A DNA stretch of 64,000 nt from Halorubrum xinjiangense (GTDB taxonomy: Archaea > Halobacteriota > Halobacteria > Halobacteriales > Haloferacaceae). The DNA lies in the NCBI RefSeq assembly GCF_900102375.1, contig NZ_FNBO01000001.1, positions 1-64,000 on the forward strand, read 5' to 3'. Under the pieces are notes generated by a model. That model was not told the DNA's origin. It ran no database searches and worked only from the letters and a program-made list of their open reading frames with translations. The position numbers and the translations under genes are program-made. Of the stretch, positions 24,977 to 35,300 are shown piece by piece. Numbering within the stretch: the first letter of the stretch is position 1; every line of letters begins with the position of its first letter.

Positions 24977-27046
24977 ATGGCCGCTGACGACCGCAACGCC
25001 TTCGAAGTGTACCGCGACCGGGTCGACCGACCCCTGGGTCGGCTGTTCCGTGAGTACGGGGCCTCCGAGGCTCACTGGCTCGTGATCGGGATGGTCGCTA
25101 ACGTCGTCGCCCGCGTCGCGGGGCTGCTCCCGCCGGTCGTCCTCGGCGTCGCAATCGACGCCGTCTTCACCGGCACCGGTCCGTACACGCTTCCGATCGT
25201 CCCCGACGCGTTGCTCCCCACCGAAGAGAGCGCGCAGTTCCGGCTCTCGGTGCTGCTCATCTTCGGGTCGTTCATCGTGACGGGCGTGTTCACGTACATC
25301 TACGGCATCGCCGCGAACAACTTCGCACACCGCGTGATGCACGCGGTCCGCACCGACTCCTTCGACCAGATGCAGCGGCTCGACATGACCTTCTTCGACG
25401 ACAAACAGACCGGCGAGGTCATGTCCGTCCTCAACAACGACGCCTCGAACCTGGAGGTCTTCCTCGATAACGCCCTGCAAAACTCCGCCCGTTTGGGCGT
25501 GATGGTGGTCGGGATCGCGACCGTCCTCGTCTACTACAACTACGAGCTCGCCGTCGTCACTCTCGCCGCCATCCCGCTTATGTTCCTCTTCACGCTCTGG
25601 TTCATGCGAGCCGTGGAGCCGCGGTACGTCGCGCAGCGCTCGGTCGTCGGCGACCTCAACACGGCCCTCGAGAACGCGCTCTCCGGCGTTGAGCTAGTGA
25701 AGACCTCGAACACGGAGGCCCACGAGAGCGAGCGCGTTGAGGACGCCTCGTTCTCGTATTTCAAGCGCACGATGTCGATCCTCCGTCTCAACTACGTCTA
25801 CCGGCCGGGGATGGAGCTGCTCGCCGGGCTGGCGTTCGCCGCCACCTTCGCGGTCGGCGGCTTCTGGCTCGCGAACGGCCCGCCCGGCCCGTTCTCGACT
25901 GAGCTGACGGTCGGGACGTTCGTCACCTTCGTCCTCCTCACCCAGCAGTTCGTCGCCCCGCTCGCGGAGGTGTCGAACATCATCGACCAGTACGAGAACG
26001 CGAAGGCCTCCTGCGAGCGCGTGTTCGGCCTGCGAGACATCCCGGTCCGTATCGAGGACGACGACGACGCGGTCGAACTCGGCGGCGGGACGCGAAGCGA
26101 CGGCGGAAGCCAGGGCGACCGCAAAACCGATGAGACCGCCGACCACGGCGGCGTCAGGGGCGCCGTCGAGTACGACGACGTCTCCTTCGCGTACCCCGAG
26201 AACGCCCTCGTCGACCCCGAAGACGCCGACGAGGAGGTCCTCCGCGGCGTCTCCTTCACCGCAGACCCGGGCGACACCGTCGCCCTCGTCGGCCCGACCG
26301 GCGCCGGGAAGTCGACGCTGCTCAAGCTCCTCCTCCGGCTGTACGACGTCACCGACGGCGCGGTCTCCGTCGACGGCCACGACGTCCGCGACGTGACCGT
26401 CGAGAGCCTCCGCTCCGCTGTCGGCTACGTCGCGCAGGACACCACGCTGTTCGACGGCACCATCGCCGAGAACATCCGCTACGGGCGGTTCACCCGGATC
26501 GACGATGAGGACGAGGGAGAGGAGATCCGCGAGCGCGTTATCGAGGCCGCGAAGGCCGCGGAGGCCCACGAGTTCATCTCGTCGCTGCCGAACGGCTACG
26601 AGACGCGGATCGGCGAGCGCGGCGTGAAGCTCTCCGGCGGCCAGCGCCAGCGGCTCGCCATCGCGCGGGTTGTCCTCCAAGACCCCACGATCTTGATTCT
26701 CGACGAGGCGACCTCGGCGGTCGACACGGAGACCGAGATGCTGATCCAACGCTCGCTCGACCGCCTCGCGGCCGACCGGACCACCTTCGTCATCGCGCAC
26801 CGCCTCTCGACGGTGACCGACGCCGACACCGCGCTCGTGTTGGAGGACGGCGAGGTCGTCGAGCGCGGGACCCACGACGAGCTGCTCGCCGCGGACGGCC
26901 TCTACGCGAAGCTCTGGGGTGTTCAGGCCGGCGAGATAGACGAGCTGCCGGAGGAGTTCGTCGAGCGGGCCCGCGAGCGCCACGTTGACCGCGCGGTCGA
27001 GCGGGCGACCGCCGAGAGCGAAGTCGAGTCGGAGACGCTCGAGTAG
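24977..27046 (+). CDS. ABC transporter, fused permease and ATPase
   Basis: A 689-residue half-transporter of the exporter type (MsbA/BmrA-like). Residues about 30-350 form the six-helix membrane domain. An acidic linker (about 365-395) leads to the ATPase domain, with Walker A GPTGAGKST near 440, the signature LSGGQRQRL near 553, Walker B ILILDEATS and the switch His in IAHRLS. It should work as a homodimer, exporting lipids, peptides or drugs; the substrate is unknown. The ATG at 24977 follows element copy C. It converges on the glutamate synthase gene, with only 17 bases between stops. Confidence 0.92.
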   Translation: MAADDRNAFEVYRDRVDRPLGRLFREYGASEAHWLVIGMVANVVARVAGLLPPVVLGVAIDAVFTGTGPYTLPIVPDALLPTEESAQFRLSVLLIFGSFIVTGVFTYIYGIAANNFAHRVMHAVRTDSFDQMQRLDMTFFDDKQTGEVMSVLNNDASNLEVFLDNALQNSARLGVMVVGIATVLVYYNYELAVVTLAAIPLMFLFTLWFMRAVEPRYVAQRSVVGDLNTALENALSGVELVKTSNTEAHESERVEDASFSYFKRTMSILRLNYVYRPGMELLAGLAFAATFAVGGFWLANGPPGPFSTELTVGTFVTFVLLTQQFVAPLAEVSNIIDQYENAKASCERVFGLRDIPVRIEDDDDAVELGGGTRSDGGSQGDRKTDETADHGGVRGAVEYDDVSFAYPENALVDPEDADEEVLRGVSFTADPGDTVALVGPTGAGKSTLLKLLLRLYDVTDGAVSVDGHDVRDVTVESLRSAVGYVAQDTTLFDGTIAENIRYGRFTRIDDEDEGEEIRERVIEAAKAAEAHEFISSLPNGYETRIGERGVKLSGGQRQRLAIARVVLQDPTILILDEATSAVDTETEMLIQRSLDRLAADRTTFVIAHRLSTVTDADTALVLEDGEVVERGTHDELLAADGLYAKLWGVQAGEIDELPEEFVERARERHVDRAVERATAESEVESETLE

Positions 27047-27049
27047 CGG

Positions 27050-27062
27050 GCTACTCTTTTTA
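27050..27062. terminator. T-rich terminator between convergent genes
   Basis: A run of five T followed by ATT (CTCTTTTTATTC) fills the 17 bases between the ABC exporter stop and the glutamate synthase stop. Archaeal transcription commonly ends at such U-runs. It would act directly for the plus-strand transcript; the minus-strand message sees A-runs instead. Confidence 0.5.
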
Positions 27063-27063
27063 T

Positions 27064-30000
27064 TCAGTCGTCGCCCGAGACCTGCCCGGCCGCGTCGGCG
27101 TCGGCGTCCGGCACCGCGGCGGCGGGCGCGGGCGGCTCCTCGCGCACGTCGGCCCCCTTGCCCTCGGCGATGACCTCGGCGTACGCGTCGGGGAAGACGC
27201 GGACGAAGTCGCCGAGCGCGGCCTCCCAGTCGTCGAGCAGGTCGGCCGCGCGCTCGCTGTCGGTGTACGCGCGGTGGTTCTCGACGAGCCGCCGGAGCAT
27301 GCGCTCGTCGGACTCCTCTAGCGTCTCGGAGACGGACACCATCCCGCGGTTCACGCGCTCGTCGAACCGGTCGTCCGGGTCGTACACGTACGCGATGCCG
27401 CCGGACATCCCGGCCGCGAAGTTGCGGCCCGTGTCGCCGAGGACGGCGACGACCCCGCCGGTCATGTACTCGCAGCCGTGGTCGCCGACGCCCTCGACGA
27501 CCGCCCGAACGCCGGAGTTGCGGACGCCGAACCGCTCGCCGGCGACACCGTTGACGTACATCTCGCCTGAGGTGGCGCCGTACAGGCAGACGTTGCCGGC
27601 GACGACGTTCTCAGTCGGGTCGTACGCCGCCTCGGCGGGCGTGTCGATCACGATGCGGCCGCCGGAGAGCCCCTTGCCGACGTAGTCGTTGGCGGCGCCC
27701 GACAGCTCCAATGTGATCCCCGGCGCGAGGAACGCGCCGAAGCTCTGTCCGGCCTGACCGTCGAACCGGCAGGAGACCGTGTCGTCCGGGAGTCCCTCGC
27801 CGCCGTGCTCGGAGACGACGCGGTTCGAGAGCGTCGCGCCGACCGCGCGGTCGACGTTGCGCACGTCGCGGGTGAGCGCGACCGGCGCGCCGTCCTCGAT
27901 GGCCGGCGCGGCCTCGTCGATGAGATCCCAGTCGAGCAGGTCGTCGATGCCGCCGTGCGCCTGCTCGCGGACCTTCGTGCGGGCCTCGCCCGCGGGCTCG
28001 GCGATGACGGCCGAGAGGTCGAGGTGCTTCGCCTTCTCGTGGTCGGTGTCGCGCTGGGCGAGCAGCCCGGGGCGACCGATGAACTCCTCAAGCTCGGTGT
28101 AGCCGAGCTCGGCCATGATCTCCCGGAGCTCCTGGGCGATGAACGTCATGTAGTTGATGACGTGGTCGGGCTGACCGGGGAACCGCTGGCGGAGGTCCTC
28201 GCGCTGGGTGGCGACGCCGACCGGACAGGTGTTTTCGTGACACTGCCGGGCCATCACGCAGCCCGAGGTGACGAGCGACGCGGTGCCGAAGACGTACTCC
28301 TCGGCGCCCAAGGCGGCCGCGACCGCGACGTCGCGGCCGGTCTTGAGCCCGCCGTCCGCGGTGACGCGAATGCGGTCGCGAAGGCCGGTCGCGCGCAGCA
28401 TCTGGTTCGCCTCCGCGAGCCCCAGCTCCCACGGCAGGCCGGCGTTCTTGATCGATGTCTTCGGCGAGGCGCCGGTGCCGCCGTCGTGGCCGGAGACGTG
28501 GACAACGTCGGCGTTCGCCTTCGCGACCCCGGCCGCGATGGTGCCGATCCCGGCCTCCGAGACCAGCTTCACGTTGACATCGGCGTCGGGGCTCCCGGCC
28601 TTCAGGTCGAAGATGAGCTGCTTGAGGTCCTCGATCGAGTAGATGTCGTGTTGGGGCGGCGGCGAGATGAGCCCGACGCCGGGGGTCGAACACCGGACGT
28701 GCGCGATCATCTCGTTGACCTTCTTCCCGGGGAGGTGGCCGCCCTCGCCGGGCTTCGACCCCTGCGCCATCTTGATCTGGAGCTCATCGGCGTTCGCGAG
28801 GTACTCCGAGGTGACGCCGAAGCGCCCGGAGGCGACCTGCTTGACCGTACACTCCTTCTCGGTGTCGAAGCGCTCCGGAAACTCGCCGCCCTCGCCCGTG
28901 TTCGACTTCGCGCCGAGCCGGTTCATCGCGATGGCGTTGTTCTCGTGGGCCTCCGGCGAAATGCTCCCGAGGCTCATCGCGGCCGTCGAGAATCGCTCGA
29001 CGATCGACTCGACCGGCTCGACCTCCTCGACCGGCACCGGGTCGCGGTCGGAGTCGAACGAAAGGAGGCCGCGCAGCGACTGTAGCTCCTCGGTCTGGTC
29101 GTTCACCAGCTCGGCGAACTCGCGGTACTGCTCGTAGTCGCCGCCGCGGACCGCCTGCTGGAGCGTGCCGACCGTCTGGGGGTTCCAGCCGTGTTTCACG
29201 CCGGACGAGCGGTGCTCGTACTCGCCGATGGTCTCCAGCTCGGGGTCGGCGCCGAACGCCATCGCGTGGCGGGTGCGGAGGTCGTCTTCGATCTGCTCGA
29301 TCCCGATCCCCTCGGTGCGGATCTCGGTCCCCTCGAAGTACTCGGCGACGAAGTCGGAGTCGAGCCCGACCGCCTCGAAGATCTGGGCGCCCTGGTACGA
29401 CTCCATCGTCGAGATGCCCATCTTCGCCATCGTCTTCAGGAGGCCGTCCTCCAGCGCGTGCCGGTACGCCGCGAGCGCCTCGTCCTCGGCGGCGCCGTCC
29501 GGGCCGGCGACCACGTCGGCGATGGAGGCGTACGCGAGGTACGGGTCGATCGCGTCCGCGCCGTAGCCGACGAGCGTCGCGATGTGGTGGACCTCGTGGG
29601 GCTCGCCCGACTCGACGACGACGCCAGCGCGATTGCGCAGCCCCTTGCGGACGAGGTGGTGGTGGACCGCGCCGGTCGCGAGCAGGCTCGGCACCGCGAG
29701 GCGGTCCGGGCCCACGTTACGGTCGGAGAGGACGACCACGTCGGCGCCGTCCTCGATGGCGGCCGCGGCGTCCTCGCGAACGCGGCTCACGGCGTCGACG
29801 AGCGAGCCGTCGCGGTCGTAGGTGACGTCGACGGTGACGGCGGTGAACGAGGGACCGTCGGCCGCGTCCCCGTCGCCCGGCGTCCGCTCGCCCGGTCCCG
29901 GCAGGTCGCGGAGCGCGGTCGTCTCGGCGTCCGTCAGGACCGGCGTGTCGGCGACGATCTGCTCGGCGTGTTCGGGCGTCTCCGCGAGGAGATTGCGCTG

Positions 30001-31806
30001 GTTCCCGATCCGGGTCTCCAGCGAGGTGACGAGCTCCTCGCGGATGTAGTCGATCGGCGGGTTCGACACCTGCGCGAACAGCTGCTTGAAGTAGGTGAAG
30101 AGGGGGCGGTCGACGTCGGCGAGGACCGAGAGCGGCGTGTCGTCGCCCATCGATCCGACCGGGTCCTTCCCCTCCTTCGCCATCGGCTCGACGAGGTGGT
30201 TCAGCGAGTCGGTCGTGTACCCGAACGCGGCCTGGTGAGCGCGGACGGTCGGTTCCGTCTCGTCCGCCTCGGCCGCCTCCGCACCCTCGCCGTCTGCCTC
30301 GCTCGCCTCCGCAGCCTCACCGTCCGCCTCGTCGATCGAGTCGCCGTCGATCCCGGCCGCGACGCCGTCCTCATCGGTGAGGTCGGCGAGGTCGACCTGT
30401 CCGCGGTCGACCCATTCGCCGTACTTCTCGTCGGTGAGCTCCTCGAACACCTCGTCGTCGGGGACGATCCGGCCCGCCTCGGGGTCCGCGACGAAGATCT
30501 CGCCGGGCTGGAGCCGACCGCGGCGGCGCACGTCGGCGGGTTCGGTCGGGAGCGCGCCCACCTCGCTGCCGACCACGAGGCGGTCGTCGGTCGTCACCTC
30601 GTAGCGACAGGGGCGGAGGCCGTTGCGGTCTAAGACGCCGGCGACGCGCTCGCCGTCGAAACCGATGACGAGCGCGGGGCCGTCCCACGGCTCGACGAGC
30701 GACGCGTGGTAGTCGTAGAACTCGGCGCGGTCGTCGTCCATCAGGTCGTCGCCGCGGAACGCCTCCGGGATCAGCATCCGGAGCGCGTGCGGGAGGTCGC
30801 GGTCGGTCTGGAGGAGGAGTTCGAGCGCGTTGTCGACGCTCGCGGTGTCGGACTGGTTCGGGTCGTCGATCACCGGTTTGATCGTGTCGAGCTCGGCCCC
30901 GAACGCCGGGTGGTCGAGGTCGTTCTCGCGGGCCCGCATCCAGTTGACGTTGCCGCGGATCGTGTTGAACTCGCCGTTGTGGACGATGTTGCGGTACGGG
31001 TGCGCGAGGTGCCACGCGCCGAGCGTGTTCGTCGAGAAGCGCGCGTGGACCAAGGCGACGTGGCTCGCGAAGCGCTCGTCGGTCAGGTCCGGGTAGTAGT
31101 CCGCGAGCTGCGAGCCCTTCAGCAGGCCCTTGTAGACGACGCGCTGGCGGTCGAGCGAGCAGACGTAGAAGCGGCCGGCGCCGTCGACTTCCGACACCGC
31201 GTTCTCGATCTCGCGGCGGGCGGCGTACAGCGCGCGGTCGAACCCGAGCAGGTCGGGATTGGCGTCGTCCGGGCGGTTCTCCTCGCTGGTGAACCGCTGG
31301 GCGAGCCCCGCGCCCTCGACGGGGGCGACGAACACCTGTGACACCTCCGGCTCCGATTCGAGCGCCGTCGCCCCGAGGTCGGCGTTGTCGGTCGGGACGG
31401 AGCGCCACGCGAGCACCTCCAACCCGTAGACGGCGCACACCTCAGCGATGACGTCGTGGATCTCCGCCTGGACGCCCGGTTCCGGCGGCATGAACACGGA
31501 GCCGACCGCGTACTCCTCGGGGAGGTCGGCGTCGACGACCTCGCGGAAGAACGCGTCCGGACGCGCGACCATGATCCCGGCGCCGTCACCGGTGTTCTCC
31601 TCGGCGCCCGTCGTGCCGCGGTGTTCGAGGTTTTCGAGCAGTTCGACCGCGTCCGCGACGGCCTCGTGCGATGGTGCGCCGTCGAGGTCGACGACGCCTC
31701 CGATACCGCAGTTCGACCGGTCGTCCGTCTGTGCCGCGAGTCCCCCCTCCTGACCCGAGGGCTCCGAGTCGCGTACGCCCCGGGTGGTACTACGTGACTT
31801 GGTCAT
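27064..31806 (-). CDS. gltB: Glutamate synthase large subunit
   Basis: A 1580-residue enzyme that makes glutamate from glutamine and 2-oxoglutarate. Domains in order are: N-terminal glutaminase, central domain, FMN-binding synthase domain and C-terminal GXGXG beta-helix. The nucleophile Cys33 lies in SNCGIGGVVD after a short propeptide. The iron-sulfur motif CVMARQCHENTCP is present. An acidic insert lies around residues 495-530. I choose the ATG at 31806 (MTKSRSTT); the frame opens 21 codons upstream through the leader. No gltD-like small subunit lies beside it, so it probably uses ferredoxin, as other haloarchaeal GltB proteins are thought to. Confidence 0.95.
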   Translation of the reverse strand: MTKSRSTTRGVRDSEPSGQEGGLAAQTDDRSNCGIGGVVDLDGAPSHEAVADAVELLENLEHRGTTGAEENTGDGAGIMVARPDAFFREVVDADLPEEYAVGSVFMPPEPGVQAEIHDVIAEVCAVYGLEVLAWRSVPTDNADLGATALESEPEVSQVFVAPVEGAGLAQRFTSEENRPDDANPDLLGFDRALYAARREIENAVSEVDGAGRFYVCSLDRQRVVYKGLLKGSQLADYYPDLTDERFASHVALVHARFSTNTLGAWHLAHPYRNIVHNGEFNTIRGNVNWMRARENDLDHPAFGAELDTIKPVIDDPNQSDTASVDNALELLLQTDRDLPHALRMLIPEAFRGDDLMDDDRAEFYDYHASLVEPWDGPALVIGFDGERVAGVLDRNGLRPCRYEVTTDDRLVVGSEVGALPTEPADVRRRGRLQPGEIFVADPEAGRIVPDDEVFEELTDEKYGEWVDRGQVDLADLTDEDGVAAGIDGDSIDEADGEAAEASEADGEGAEAAEADETEPTVRAHQAAFGYTTDSLNHLVEPMAKEGKDPVGSMGDDTPLSVLADVDRPLFTYFKQLFAQVSNPPIDYIREELVTSLETRIGNQRNLLAETPEHAEQIVADTPVLTDAETTALRDLPGPGERTPGDGDAADGPSFTAVTVDVTYDRDGSLVDAVSRVREDAAAAIEDGADVVVLSDRNVGPDRLAVPSLLATGAVHHHLVRKGLRNRAGVVVESGEPHEVHHIATLVGYGADAIDPYLAYASIADVVAGPDGAAEDEALAAYRHALEDGLLKTMAKMGISTMESYQGAQIFEAVGLDSDFVAEYFEGTEIRTEGIGIEQIEDDLRTRHAMAFGADPELETIGEYEHRSSGVKHGWNPQTVGTLQQAVRGGDYEQYREFAELVNDQTEELQSLRGLLSFDSDRDPVPVEEVEPVESIVERFSTAAMSLGSISPEAHENNAIAMNRLGAKSNTGEGGEFPERFDTEKECTVKQVASGRFGVTSEYLANADELQIKMAQGSKPGEGGHLPGKKVNEMIAHVRCSTPGVGLISPPPQHDIYSIEDLKQLIFDLKAGSPDADVNVKLVSEAGIGTIAAGVAKANADVVHVSGHDGGTGASPKTSIKNAGLPWELGLAEANQMLRATGLRDRIRVTADGGLKTGRDVAVAAALGAEEYVFGTASLVTSGCVMARQCHENTCPVGVATQREDLRQRFPGQPDHVINYMTFIAQELREIMAELGYTELEEFIGRPGLLAQRDTDHEKAKHLDLSAVIAEPAGEARTKVREQAHGGIDDLLDWDLIDEAAPAIEDGAPVALTRDVRNVDRAVGATLSNRVVSEHGGEGLPDDTVSCRFDGQAGQSFGAFLAPGITLELSGAANDYVGKGLSGGRIVIDTPAEAAYDPTENVVAGNVCLYGATSGEMYVNGVAGERFGVRNSGVRAVVEGVGDHGCEYMTGGVVAVLGDTGRNFAAGMSGGIAYVYDPDDRFDERVNRGMVSVSETLEESDERMLRRLVENHRAYTDSERAADLLDDWEAALGDFVRVFPDAYAEVIAEGKGADVREEPPAPAAAVPDADADAAGQVSGDD

Positions 31807-31892
31807 ACACTCGCATACGAGTGAACACTTAAAGGTATGACCCTGATAGGGGTAGGATCCATCGTACACACATTAGGGTATATAAGGTAATT
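31807..31892 (-). promoter_or_regulatory. gltB promoter and leader with inverted repeat
   Basis: On the minus strand a clear TATA box (CTTATATACC, about 31878-31887) would start transcription near 31857, giving a leader of about 50 bases. The leader contains CACTCG-TATG-CGAGTG (31808-31823), a perfect 6-bp inverted repeat directly before the ATG. The repeat could bind a regulator or form a hairpin that covers the ribosome entry region. A second short repeat, CCCCTATCAGGG, lies at about 31840-31852. Confidence 0.6.
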
Positions 31893-32038
31893 ATTCATCA
31901 CGGGTGGTGACCAGATCACACACCAGCGGATCGATCAGAAGTCACGCGATTTCGAGCGATAGAACGACAGAATCAAGAATTTTCTACTGTGAACGTCTCG
32001 CATACTCGGATAAGAGTGTCGGAACGTCCAATAAGCGG

Positions 32039-32206
32039 CTACTCTTCGAGGGGGACAAACGAGCCGTTGATGTCCCACTCGTGGATACAGTAGACGTTGC
32101 CGGGTTCGTCCGCGATCCGCCACCCCTCGGCCTCGGTGTCCCACCGCTCATCGCGACCGCACAGTTCGCACGTGCGCTCTTTCGGCGGTGTGATGGTCAC
32201 GCTCAT
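32039..32206 (-). CDS. HEWD family small protein
   Basis: A 55-residue protein, too short to stand out by length but with a recognisable pattern: RTCELCGRDERWD near the N-terminus and YCIHEWDINGSFVPL at the C-terminus, the HEWD motif that names this haloarchaeal family. The CELC pair plus a later Cys and His may bind zinc. Function is unknown. The start is the ATG before SVTITPP; a much longer frame continues upstream but is antisense to the next gene. Confidence 0.82.
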   Translation of the reverse strand: MSVTITPPKERTCELCGRDERWDTEAEGWRIADEPGNVYCIHEWDINGSFVPLEE

Positions 32207-32318
32207 ACGCGAACGAACGGCGTCGGCGAGCAAAAGGATACCGGCGAGCGGCGACGCCGACCGACCGCAGGAACCCGATCCGACGACGCGCACCCGGACC
32301 GTTCGCGCCGTCGCACGC

Positions 32319-35300
32319 TCACGATCCGGGTCCACGGCGCCGAGCGAGCAGCGAGGCGGCCCCGACCGCCGCGAGCGACGCGAGGGGGCCGAATCCGGGG
32401 AGGTCGTACGCCGTCGATCGGATCGGCGCGTCGTCGTACCCGAGGTCACTCGCGTCGGTCTCGTCCGCGGACCGACCGCTCGGCGCGGACGAATCGCCCG
32501 GCGCCGACGAATCGCCCGATTCGGAGATATCTGATGAATCCGTCGACTCGTCCGATGGTGTATCCGACGGCGCGTCGTTGCGTTCGCCTCCGGCGTCGTC
32601 AGGCTGCGCGCCGACCGACCGAGACTCCCCGCCTGCGGGGCCCTCCGCGCCGCGCTCGGGCCGACCGGCGTCGAACAGCCCCGACGGCCCCGCAGACCGC
32701 GGTATCTCGGACGTACCGGGAGCGATGGAGATCCCCACCCCGGGACGCGGCCCCGAGCGGTTCGCGTCCGACTCGGACGACCCTCCGGCCGAACTCGGCC
32801 CGCCAGCGCCGGCCGCGGTGCCACCACCGGTCGAGTCGGGAGAATCGGCGGCGCTGCCGGACCCAGCGGAGCCGCCGGTCGAACCACTGCCTCCAGCCGA
32901 ACCACTGCCTCCAGCCGAACCACTGCCTCCAGCCGAACTACTGCCTCCAGCCGAACCACTGCCTCCAGCCGAACCACTGCCTCCAGCCGAACCACTGCTG
33001 TCGCCGGCCGAACTGCTGCCGCCGGCCGAACCACTCCCGTTGGTCGTGCCGGATTCTGACGGGCCACCGTCGGTTGGTGCCCCGGACGAGTTGGACATCT
33101 CGGCGTCGGCGGACTGGTCCGTATCAGTCGTGTTGCTGTCGGCAGTCGACGTCTCCGAGTCGGCGGACTGGTCCGTATCAGTCGTGTTGCTGTCGGCAGT
33201 CGACGTCTCCGAGTCGGCGGACTCGTCCGTATCAGTCGTGTTACTGTCGGCAGTCGATATCTCGGTGTCGGCGGACTCGTTCTTCTTAGTCGTGTCGCTG
33301 TCGGCAGTCGACGTCTCGGACTCGATAGACTTGTTCGTCTCAGTCGTGTTGCTGTCGGCAGTCGACGTCTCGGACTCGATAGACTTGTTCGTTTCAGTCG
33401 TGTTGCTGTCAGCAGTCGACGTTTCGGAGTCGGCGGACTCGTTCGTATCAGTCGTGTTGCCGTCGGCAGTCGACGTCTCGGTCGCCCCGTCGGCCATCTC
33501 GTTTTCCGTGGCCTCGTCGGTCGAGTTCGGTGCGGCGTAGGCCAGTTCAGCCGTCACGCGGTGGCGGCTGTCCGCCGCGGTCCGGCGCAGTCGGTCGTCG
33601 TCGACGCGAAACGCGGCCGCGAACGTCTCGCCGGGATCGGGTGCCGTCTCGGTGCCGAACGCGCGCTCGCCGTCGGCGACGAGGTACAGCCCCTCGCGGT
33701 CGAGGTGGACCGCGGACTCGTTCGGCGTCGTCCCGAGCGCGTCGCCGTCGACGGTCTCGTTGTCGTCGCTGGTCTCCGCCGGCGCGACCCCGAACGAGAA
33801 GCCGTCGAGTCGGTCGAGATCCGCGCCGCGGTCCAGCGAGGCGTTCGCGGTCGCCGGGAGACCGGTCAGTCCGGTCGCGTTCACGGCGTACACGACGGTG
33901 TCGTTCGCGGTGGCGTTCGGTTCGGGCGTGAGCGTGCCGTCGTCGATCGCCTCCCGGATCGCGGTCGCGTTTTCGAACCCGTCCGGGGAGACCTCGCGCG
34001 TCGTGTACGCGGTCAGGTTGTTCGTCGAACGGGGGCCTACGGTGACCGTGGCGGTGTCGTTCGCGATTTCGGTGCCGTGTTCCGACCGCAGCGTGAGGTC
34101 GTACGTCCCGGGCGAGAGCGGACCGGTAGATCCCGTGACCGATTCGACGCTGACACCGCTCCCGGTCGCGGCGAACTCCGACGGGGAACCCGGTGACGCG
34201 TAGGTGTTGAGTGTGACGGGGCTAGGGCCTCTCTCGCTGGTGTTCAGTTCGAGTGTGGTGGTGGTGTTACTAGTCGTATTGGTAAGTGTCAAGTTCAAGT
34301 ATGGAACACTATGGAAGACCGACGTTCGAATGTAATTCCCGTAAACAGACCGATTTGGGGTGTGATTTAATTCTATTCCCTTCTCGCCCTTACCAATGAT
34401 GTTGAAATTTTCTGAGTTTCTTTTTGATGAGTGAACGTAATATGTACCAGAGGAGAGCCTAGATGTGTTGTATCCGACTTTGGATGAATTATTTATTCTA
34501 GTTCCCACAGAGACGACACGAGCTTCGTTTTCATCGACTACTTTGTGTAGTTCGATAGAATTTTCTTTTAATGATGAATTGATATAAATATGTTGTCCAG
34601 AATATACCGGCTTATTTAGTGAACGATTATAATTGATTTGGATATCAGTACCTAAATGAGATTTATTCGTGTTGAATGGTTCTTCTATTGAAATTATTCC
34701 AGCATCCGCAACACCGTCAGAGACGAACTGGTTATTTAGATCCGAGTTCCGGAGCAACTCGAAGTTTTGAGGAGAGATTTGGTCGCCAGTCTCGTGGCCG
34801 CGTGAAAGTTGAATTGCCGCAGCATAGCGGTTGCTGTGGTAAATTCCTGATTTATTGTTGGGAGTATTGAAATAAAGGGCAACATTATCATTCCATCCAG
34901 TCAGGACCCTAGAGTTAGCAATAGTTACATTTTGTAACATATACCCGGTTGAGTTGACTGGGTGTAACGAAACAAAAAATGGCGTTTCGTCTTGAATAGT
35001 GTCTTTGACTGTAGCGCTAGAAACTATGATTTTGTCTGTCTGTGGAGACTCATACGAGCGATTTTTGAGATTAACCTTCGCATTGAGTATCCGCCCTGTA
35101 TCCCTTGATAAAGCAGACTGTGCTACGTTGTGGGATAAACTATCCCGGATCTCGTAGTCAGCATCTCCAAGCGTAGAATTAGCAATAAGAAATGCCTTCA
35201 CATCACCACCAGGATAGGATGTATCAACAGAAACCGTTCGTCTTGTTCTAAGAACATTTTCAGGAAGAGGCCGAATTCCAATGATTTCATTCTCATCCCC

